Origin: Roridomyces roridus
Lineage: Eukaryota > Basidiomycota > Agaricomycetes > Agaricales > Mycenaceae
Direction: 5' to 3'
Assembly: GCA_029378245.1 (NCBI GenBank)
Contig: JARKIF010000007.1
Span: 1,550,001 to 1,614,000, forward strand
Length of the DNA stretch: 64,000 bases
Made by a program: the position numbers and the translations under genes. Within the stretch, counting starts at the first letter, position 1. Every line of letters starts with the position of its first letter. The notes beneath the pieces are model-generated. The model saw only the letters and a program-made list of their open reading frames with translations. It did no database searches and was not told where the DNA came from. Of this stretch, positions 56,819-64,000 are shown piece by piece.

Positions 56819-57484
56819 GCCCAGATTCGCGCCACCAAATTGAAACCCATGTCGAGGCTTGCCAGGTGCTTCGGGTTGGCTTCGGGCGAACGGTATAAGA
56901 CGGACATGAAGTTATAATAAGTATTCAAGGCTCAAGCCAAGACCCAGATTCGTGCCAACCCCGGATCTGCAGAGTCTATGCCGTCACGACGCGTCGCGCT
57001 TTTTCTAATTACGACCGTTTGCAAGATAACGAGGCTCAAGCAGTAGGTTTATCACAATGAATTGGTAGGTGGTATAGTTATAATAATGGATCGATACAGT
57101 ACTTAGCGCGAGAGAAAATCGTCCCCAAGAAAGAAAAGAAATCTAAATGGCCAAAGACACAACGGCAGGTCTCCAGCTCGCAGTAGCATCGACAAACTTG
57201 TTGGTCGACGCATATGCATTCCAACGGTGCTGCGCAGGCGCAGGCGAGACGCGAGCATGGGCATGAGCAACAGGCCTACGGTGGGTGGTGGTCGGAGTGG
57301 GAGTGGGTGGTGCTGCCACCACGGCTTTGAGTTGTTGCTGCTGGTGGTGCTGGTGCTGATTTTGGTTTTGTTGGTGCCGCGCCTCTGCCTCCTCTTTACG
57401 CGCCATGTACTCCCTCGTGCGCTGCTGCCTCCGACTCATCGCAATCTCAGCAAACACATCGTGATCCTCCTCCTGGTGCAACGC
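56819..57484. repeat. Duplicated block, copy 2, right part
   Basis: Begins with the right copy of GCCCAGAT (56819-56826) and matches about 48910-49433 (AACCCATGTCGAGGCTTGCC, GGATCTGCAGAGTCTATG, GGCAGGTCTCCAGCT). It overlaps the 3' half of the gene at 57143-57797. Confidence 0.8.
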
Positions 57485-57797
57485 AGCGTGCGTGGCCGCA
57501 GTTAGCTGCTTCACAAGGGGCGACTGCGCGAGGGCCGTTAGTTCCGCGGGGGTGTAGATCGGCACTGAGTAGGTGGCAGGTGAGCATACAAGGTTTTGTG
57601 GGTTGTGGCAAAGGAAGGGACTTACGAGTCCGCTGAGGAATCTGTGGCACAGAGGGCGTGCGTCGGTGGACGGGGACGTAGACGCCGGAACTTGAGCTCG
57701 AGCTCAAGCTCGAGGAGGGACTCGAGAGACTCGACGAGAGCGACGAGGAGGCCGAGGCCGAGGAGCGTTTGGATGCAATGTCAATGGGCGCAGACAT
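57143..57797 (-). CDS. Conserved fungal protein with Ser-rich N terminus, function unknown
   Basis: Two exons: MSAPIDIASKRSSASASSSL starts at 57797, and a GTAAGT..CAG intron near 57563-57626 joins PSVPQIPQRTR to PIYTPAELTALAQSPLVKQL. The rest has EIAMSRRQQRTREYMARKEE, a Gln/His-rich stretch (NQNQHQHHQQQQ) and a His/Pro-rich segment, ending SWRPAVVSLAI. The YTPAELTALAQSPLV followed by an S-R-R-Q-Q-R-x-R-E-Y element recurs in small basidiomycete proteins without assigned function. No membrane segment. Its 3' half is duplicated as a broken copy near 49.2-49.4 kb. Confidence 0.65.
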
Positions 57798-58248
57798 GGA
57801 TGGTTATTCGCGAGGAAGCTAAGACAAGACAAGACTCGAGCGGGAGGAGGAGGAGGATTTGCTGAGGGTCCCAAGCCTTCCTGACATGGCATTTATAGGA
57901 CTTGTGCTGCGGCCCAGGCAAAGGACAATTATGCTGAGCCATGTCCATGATCGACGCTTTGACACAAGAAAGACCGAGAAGGTTCGGAGACGTTCGGAGA
58001 GATTCGCAAACAATGGCCGACTCGTCAGCAGTGTACGTGTCAGCGTGTCAGCTTGTCGCCGATTCGTCATTCCTCCGCGTCTCGGCCACCGTGACACTGT
58101 CCTTCCGTCCGTCTCCGCGCGCAAGTCCTCCGTTCTCTCGCAAGGTGGGTCATCTATTGTGTACAGGATTTACAAAGGTCCGTGGTTAGTATGTACAGTA
58201 ATGATAAATAATAGTATGGGTCATAGATTTTGCGCCAGAGCCCGTCCC
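57798..58248. other. Intergenic region
   Basis: About 450 nt upstream of the Ser-rich protein gene and downstream of the GT15 gene; no gene was recognised. Confidence 0.45.
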
Positions 58249-60019
58249 TCATTGAAACAACTTTTGGTACCTTGGAATACACGACTGGTCCCGATAGTCT
58301 GCGTGCAACACTCGCGATGAGCCCAGTCCATGATAAAAATCGACCATATCCACTCACCCAGTGTATTCCACTGCTCACAGTTGCACGAGTTGGCCTTCCA
58401 CTCCGGACCTTGCGGGCAGTGCTGGAATGGGGTATGCCGATACCCGATATCCTTGAAAAAGTGCAGCCGCGTTTTCGGCGCAAAGAGCGCCACGGCTATC
58501 GAGTGCACGGGCGCATCACCCCATCTAAATATCGTAATCAGCCCGACGGCGACACAAGGGAAAGAGAGATAGAAGCACGCACCTTTCGTAGTAAAAGCCG
58601 CCCCTAGACTCCAAAAAGTCGAAGAACGCGGTGTACGCCGGCCCACGCCAAAAGTCCATGTCCGCGATCTCAAAATTACTCCAGACTGCGCGGAGAGGTC
58701 AGTGGCGCCCCCACCAGGAAGCACGTGGAACGTACAGTGGCAGAGGTTGTACGTCTCCCCGCCGTCGTCCGACAGGTAGTTCATGGCGTTGTCGTCCGCG
58801 ACATACTGCGGGTACTTGGCCATGAAATCTAGTCGCCGAATACGTCAGAGTCTGCCATCGAATAAATAAAAAAAAGAGTCTAGTACCCTTGACATTTGCC
58901 CATAGTGTAGGAATAGTTGGCTGCCACTCGAAGAACGAGATCGTAAATCCGTAAATCTTGTCGTTCTCTTGCATGAAATGGAATGGATCGTATGGTATGT
59001 CGCAAAAGTACTCAATATCGGGCCTAGAATAGTTGAGCTGGCTGCGATGGGCGGGATCTGTATCATATCGGGACTTACTCTACCCTGTAAAAGACCGATA
59101 AGACGGCAGTTGGTCATGGAAGCGAGAAGACCGACCTCCAGTAGTAGCGGTACTGCTGAAGCAGAGCGTGCTTGAAGAAGTACTGTAGTTTGAGCGGGTG
59201 AGCGAGGGAGCCTCGGAGAAGCTGAAGGGACGACTCACACCGGAATTGAATCTGAAAAAAGCATGTTACATCATAACAGGATGGCGGAGCGATGTCGCGC
59301 GCTTACCTGCACATATTGCGGTACCTGGTAAATTCCCGAATGTATTAGAATCCAGGAACGTCGCATAGTCAGGAACACGTACGGGACGCTCTCGGCGTAG
59401 ATGATATTCTGCTCGACCATCTTGTCCCGACCCGCCTTTGCCAGGTCCTCGTTGATCCACTGGGGTTGGTACCAATGCTCTTTCGGGACCAGCCCAAAGG
59501 AAACGGACCCGTTCGTCATGTTGCTCATCTCACTGAGCTCCATGAGTATGGTGAAACATACATGTAGAGTGCGTACCGCTTGAACTCGTCCGAGAATGGC
59601 TCCTCGTTGAGGAAGACCCAGGAGTAGTTGCAGTGTTTGTTGAATCGGTCCTCCACATGAGACACGCTTGACATGGCGCCAGCCAGGTCGCTATTGCGGG
59701 CGAGCATAAGGAGGGTCGCATTGGCGCGCTCGCGGTGCAGGCAAGGGTGTCCTGGCAGTGGGGGCGGCGAGGGCGTGTCTGGAAGCGGTGTGGAGACGTC
59801 GACGGGTGTAGTTTGTAGTTCCAGGGTTTGTACCGCTGGGGTGGTGATGGTCCAGGAACTAGGACGGGCGTCCCGCAGTGTAGTTTGCAAGAAATAAAAG
59901 AGAGACATCTGAAACCCGTGAGCGCGGTGGCCTCGTGAGCATTGACGGGAACGCACTAGGACAACGAGCAGGACAACATAGCGGCGTCTGGAGAGGACGC
60001 CTTGGTAGGCTATTGACAT
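58249..60019 (-). CDS. GT15 alpha-1,2-mannosyltransferase (KRE2/MNT1 family)
   Basis: Minus-strand multi-exon gene starting MSIAYQGVLSRRRYVVLLVV at 60019; exon 1 joins exon 2 (MSLFYFLQTTLRD) to form a type II signal-anchor. A Pro/Thr-rich stem follows. The GT15 catalytic domain contains [160 protein letters not shown] and FFKDIGYRHTPFQHCP. The last intron (58299-58357) joins EQWNTL to DYRDQSCIPRYQKLFQ. It adds alpha-1,2-mannose to N- and O-glycans in the Golgi, using GDP-mannose. Confidence 0.92.
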
Positions 60020-60334
60020 GGTGGTGGTAAAGATGAAGTGAAGAGATGCCGCCGAAAAATGACGGAGGACAAATGCGGTGTGTTATTTATGGACAAACCC
60101 GTAATTGAAATCGGGCGGCAGACGCCGTTGAGTGCCCGTTGAGACAAGAGGGCCAACCCGCTGGCGGCGAACGAGGCGATGGGAGAGGTTGTGGAAGCAG
60201 GAAAGCTAGTCCGTTTGTTGTACGCACACAGCTCGCTCCAAGCTCGCTCCACATCCCGTTTTGTTGACATCGAATCATGAAACTTGAGGCTGTTGCGAGG
60301 ACCGACGAAAATAGGCGTGTAATCCGCAGCAGAA

Positions 60335-61086
60335 TTGATGGAGTGTGTTGGAGAGGAACGACTGCGGACCCGACGCGACGCGGCACATGTGCTCCCGGAC
60401 ATCTGCGATCATAACCCTCGCAGTTTCCATCCCGTCTTTGAAACCACGTTCGTCGGCGATGGCTTCGTCAACTGCACCCTGAACGTCCTTTACACCCTCC
60501 CACCCATCATCTTCGTCGACCCATACGAGCTGTCCAACCGGGCGTATTCGTTCCAGCATTTGGGCCCATCGAATCTCGAGTTGCCCGTCGCCGCGGTAGC
60601 CAACGAGGATGCCACCCTGCTGCTAAGCACCCCATGGGTCCCAGAGGACAACCCCCGCGTCTTTGAGCTGCCGCTTCACGTCCGTTATGGTCCCGTTGGA
60701 AAGACCGAGGGACTTGGATTCGTGCAAACGGACCTCAAATGGCCCGACGCGTTCTTCGCGTGTCCCGGTCAGTCTTTTCACCTTGCCCTTCAACTCTACA
60801 CACTCACCTGGGCCCAGATGCCAGCAGCAGCAGCGACACCCTCCCTCTCATACCCCCCTCTCTCGTGGCACCCTTCGCAACATCCTCCATCTTCATCGTG
60901 GGCACCCCACCCGACGCAGTGCCGATAGAGACACTGCGCACCCCAGTGGGCACGACCGCAGACGTTGCGACTGTCGAGCTGGGTACGGCCGTCGTCGTTC
61001 TCGCGTCGTTCTCCTATCTCGTGCGCGTAGCCCGACGGACGGTGAAGCGGTTGAGCACCACGACGGTATCGGCCAAGGAGGATTGA
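60335..61086 (+). CDS. PBN1: PIG-X/PBN1-like GPI-mannosyltransferase subunit
   Basis: Exon 1 includes NPRSFHPVFETTFVGDGFVN, LYTLPPIIFVDPYELSNRAY, FQHLGPSNLELPVAAVANED, VFELPLHVRYGPVGKTEGLG and WPDAFFACP. A GTCAGT..CCCAG intron (about 60768-60818) leads to DASSSSDTLPLIPPSLVAPF. The C-terminal membrane segment (VELGTAVVVLASFSYLVRVA) is followed by a short basic cytosolic end. The F-V-D-P-Y-E-L, N-L-E-L-P and L-H-V-R-Y-G elements are those of PIG-X/Pbn1, the ER partner of the first GPI mannosyltransferase. The start is uncertain; an extra upstream exon near 60277 is possible. Confidence 0.82.
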
Positions 61087-61723
61087 TTCATCGGGCTTTC
61101 TCTTGTATGAGTTACTATCGAATGCAGGGTGAATTTCGGAGAGAGAGAGGGTCCAGGATTTCCTTGGCATCATTTTGCCTGTCTTTCACCATCTTCGAGT
61201 CAGCCTCGAGCCATAATCTGGTTTCTCCAAGCTTGTTCCAAGACATCGACGCCTCCTTGCTCCTTGCTATAAAAACAGACATGTTTTCTCAACCACGGTC
61301 CGAGTTGGACTCTGTTCTCACGGTTCGGAGTGAATAGGCGGGGAAATGACGTTGGCTCCCTGTGGTCGCGGCGCCCAATGACCTTTCCTCTGGCAGAAGA
61401 ATTCAGCGGGCATTGCATCAATCAACCCTGGTCCATATTTTTTCCTACACTGTCAGCACCAAAATCGCCTTCCGCAGGAAACTCAATTCGTCTACGACCG
61501 AAATCGACAGTCGTGTTGGGACACTTGCTTCGACGGCGCCCCCAGCCAACTTTGACATCCTCCAGCGGCGCCGATAGTGATTCGGTCCCGGGTTTTTATA
61601 TTGGAAGAAGACAAGAATCTCCGCTGCTCAGATGGACGGCCACCTGGATACAACCATCCATCAACTATTGTTTTGAATCCTGCGAAAAAATGCAGATTTC
61701 CTATTATCCTCTCTTTCACTTCC
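61087..61723. other. Intergenic region upstream of the GH79 gene
   Basis: About 640 nt without a supported gene. A TTTTTATATTGG stretch near 61592-61603 could be a TATA element of the GH79 gene. Confidence 0.45.
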
Positions 61724-64000
61724 ATGCTCGCCTTCACCCTTTGGAGTCTTGGGCTCTGCAATGTCGCCACCGCGGCAGTCACTGTGGCCAATCAAATTCC
61801 TCTAGGAATACTCAGTGCCGTCTCGCCCACGGCCACACAGTTGGCTGCTTACAATAATACTGTCTTGCAACCCCCGCCTGTTCCCAACCCTGCGCCGGCA
61901 ACGGCCTTTACCTTGACTCTCCCCGCTGCGAGCACGAATGTGCCTCAGGGCCAGCTATCCATCGAAATCCCAGGCTCATTTTACGGTTTCTCGATTGAGA
62001 TGTCCGTTCTCACTCAAATTTGTTCGTCTACATATTCGTCCTTTGAACCAGATTGTTTGTTAGCTCAGATTTATAGTTGGCAAAAACTCGTCATTCATCC
62101 AGGTTCCGTTGCTCAACCTGTTCTCCAATATCGTACAACGCGCAGGATCTATCAACATCCGGATCGGAGGCAACACTCAGGATTATGCGTACTATGTACC
62201 CACATTGCCCGAGGATAGGGCCATTTCCAAAGAAAAGGCCGCCAGTAAAAATCCGGTGCTGACCATTTTTCTTTTGTCATTCTCTGTTCTTGTATTTACT
62301 CACGCTTTGAAAAGACGGAGACGCCGGCTGTCATTTATACGATGGATCTCTTCTACATGCTCTCCAATATCTCGGCGTTTGCTGGTGCCAAGTGGTATGT
62401 CGGTAAGCTCTTCTGCTGCCACACGTTGTTCTCTTGCTTCGACGGTTGAATCCAGGCGCACCATTCAACGATTCCACGCAGTTCCGTTTTGAAATCGTCG
62501 AATACGCCGAAGCGGTTCTCGGAGACAGCCTACTTGGTATTCAAGTCGCCAACGAGCCGGATCTCTACGTCGGGTGCGTCTCACGTCCTTCAAGTTCAAC
62601 CTGGTTGATTATTTTTTTCTTCTCTTTTCCAGCCATCATCACCGGAACGACTCGTACGGCCCAGCGAATTACACCCAAGAATTCGGAGAGTTCATCGCAG
62701 CCATGGCTGGCAATGATAACATCCCAATCAAGAACAAGCTCATTGGTCCGAGTGTTTCGGGGAACTGGACGCCTGAAATGGTTATCGACACTGGATTCAT
62801 TGATAAGTACAGTGACAGTTTGAGTGCTTTTCCGTCGAGCAGTGCGTTTTTATTTTATTTTCTTCTTGTTTGAATGGGCGGTCCTGACGGAGGGCGTAGT
62901 TATCCCACGTGCGTCTTTTTATCTCCTTGTTTGAATGCGCTCCTGACAGAGAGCAGCGAAAACTGCTACCCCGTATACCGTGAGGGCTCCTCACTCTCCA
63001 TGCCTCAATTTTTTGAAACGTATTACAGATATCAGCACCTATCACGACCCGCAAGCGACCTTCCCCGTGTACCTCTCGCATTCTGGACCACAGGGCCTTG
63101 TCTCACCGTATCTCAACGCCGCGACCATCGCTCGTGCTGCGAATAAACCGTTCTTGATGTTTGAAACCAACTCGGCGAGTTGTGGTGGGTTCCCCGGTAT
63201 TAGTGATTCGTTTGGAGCTACGCTTTGGGCGTTGGATTATGGGCTGCAGGTGAGATATTCACTTTTCTTGAGCTTGAGACCAGAACTGATTCAGGATACT
63301 CGATAGATGGCTTGGGGCAATTTTTCTGGCGCCATGTTGCATGTTGGTGGGCAGAATGTGTATTATAATGTGTTTACAAGCGCTACCTCTTCGAACTTTT
63401 CTGAATTCCTCCCCAGCCGTTCACAGCTCCCCCAACGAATCAGTCTAAATACTTTGAATGGACTGTCGGCGCAGTATACTACTCTGCTCTCGTCGCAGCC
63501 GAGGTCTTTGGCAAGACGAACACGGCTCAGATTGTAGACATGTTGGGAAACAATGCGAGCGTTTATACACCGTACGTCGCACTTCGATGCCTCGAATGTA
63601 TTCTCAACATCTGGGACAGACAATATGCGATCCACGAAAACGGTGCCCTCGCTCGTGTAGGATTGTTCAATTATATCACGGACCCTACTGGAGCCAGCGA
63701 CTACACTGCGACGCTGACGGTTTCCGGAGGGACTGTTCCGTCCTCTGTTCAAGTCAAGTGAACGACGGACACCTTTGCCGAGATGTACAGCTAACTAGCC
63801 ACACCAGATATCTACTTTCAGACTCTGTGGCAACCAAGAACAATATCACTTGGGCCAACCAGGTGCGTTGCTCCTCCCAGATTTCGAACCTCCTCTGACT
63901 AATCTCTCCTTCGGTAGACTCTAGGCACGCAGCGTGAAGTCGACGGCCGTTTTCGCGGCGTCGAAAACGTCGTCTCCATATCATGCGATACCGGCGCCAA
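61724..64000 (+). CDS. GH79 glycoside hydrolase (beta-glucuronidase-like), 3' incomplete
   Basis: Starts MLAFTLWSLGLCNVATAAVT, a secretion signal, and runs past the end of the window. Exons carry IEIPGSFYGFSIEMSVLTQI, SINIRIGGNTQDYAYYVPTL, VIYTMDLFYMLSNISAFAGA, KWYVGAPFNDSTQFRFEIVE, LLGIQVANEPDLYVG with the acid/base Glu, SYGPANYTQEFGEFIAAMAG, DISTYHDPQATFPVYLSHSG, FLMFETNSASCGGFPGISDS with the nucleophile Glu, LWALDYGLQMAWGNFSGAML, and PFTAPPTNQSKYFEWTVGAV. About ten introns of 50-70 nt interrupt it. GH79 enzymes release glucuronic acid or 4-O-methyl-glucuronic acid from polysaccharides such as arabinogalactan; secretion suits plant-cell-wall or exopolysaccharide breakdown. The exact substrate is not readable. 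Confidence 0.88.

Noticed and set aside
1..64000. CRISPR arrays, ribosomal RNA genes, operons and bacterial ribosome binding sites
   Set aside because: The DNA is nuclear fungal; no regularly spaced repeats or rRNA-like sequence were seen.

Overview
The window looks like nuclear DNA of a mushroom-forming basidiomycete (Agaricomycetes). The genes are interrupted by many introns of about 45-60 nt with GT..AG ends. The protein families also fit: a multi-gene single-pass membrane protein family, a benzoate-hydroxylase-like P450, GT15 mannosyltransferase, GH79, DUF6699, DUF2235, an arrestin-like protein and two large DNA transposons. All exon coordinates were read by eye from reading frame, splice signals and family resemblance, so gene spans are more reliable than individual exon borders.

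Layout. 0-3.3 kb: the 3' part of a divergent Ca2+/H+ exchanger (CAX) gene and a beta-carbonic anhydrase. 3.38-4.55 kb: a fold-back, MITE-like element with TA target duplication. 4.85-12.6 kb: five tandem paralogues (called P1-P5 here) of a receptor-like family. Each has a signal peptide, an ectodomain with a W-Q-F-G motif and two conserved Cys, a Ser/Thr/Pro stalk, a glycine-rich membrane segment and a cytosolic tail ending in a conserved RLRRLEER-type motif. This is the most interesting uncharacterised gene system in the window. 13.1-24.2 kb: housekeeping and conserved genes: RCC1, TMEM135-like, two small single-pass membrane proteins around a DUF6699 gene, an arrestin-like protein and an ECM4-type glutathione transferase. 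24.2-26.7 kb: no recognisable gene.

26.7-36.3 kb: a putative aromatic-acid group: CYP53-like P450, Zn2Cys6 regulator, SnoaL-like protein and salicylaldehyde-dehydrogenase-like ALDH, all on the + strand. An ALDH making an aromatic acid and a P450 hydroxylating benzoate would be consecutive steps. 36.4-39.5 kb: a TPR protein gene broken by an in-frame TAG. 39.9-41.75 kb: a DUF2235 hydrolase gene.

41.8-45.1 kb: a complete MULE-type transposon with terminal inverted repeats, a SWIM-finger transposase and a 10-bp target duplication, sitting about 50 bp upstream of the likely DUF2235 start. 45.3-48.6 kb: an unrecognised multi-exon gene and a zinc-ribbon protein. 48.7-57.8 kb: a duplicated block. 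One copy carries the intact 57.1-57.8 kb gene and was split by a 4.28-kb transposon flanked by an 8-bp repeat; the other copy, near 48.7-49.4 kb, preserves the uninterrupted site. Between the copies lies a divergent DUF3494 (ice-binding-like) secreted protein gene. 58.2-64 kb: a GT15 alpha-mannosyltransferase, a PIG-X/PBN1-like GPI-anchor protein and a GH79 glycoside hydrolase that runs off the window. Both GT15 and PBN1 act in ER/Golgi glycosylation, but their neighbourhood may be coincidental.
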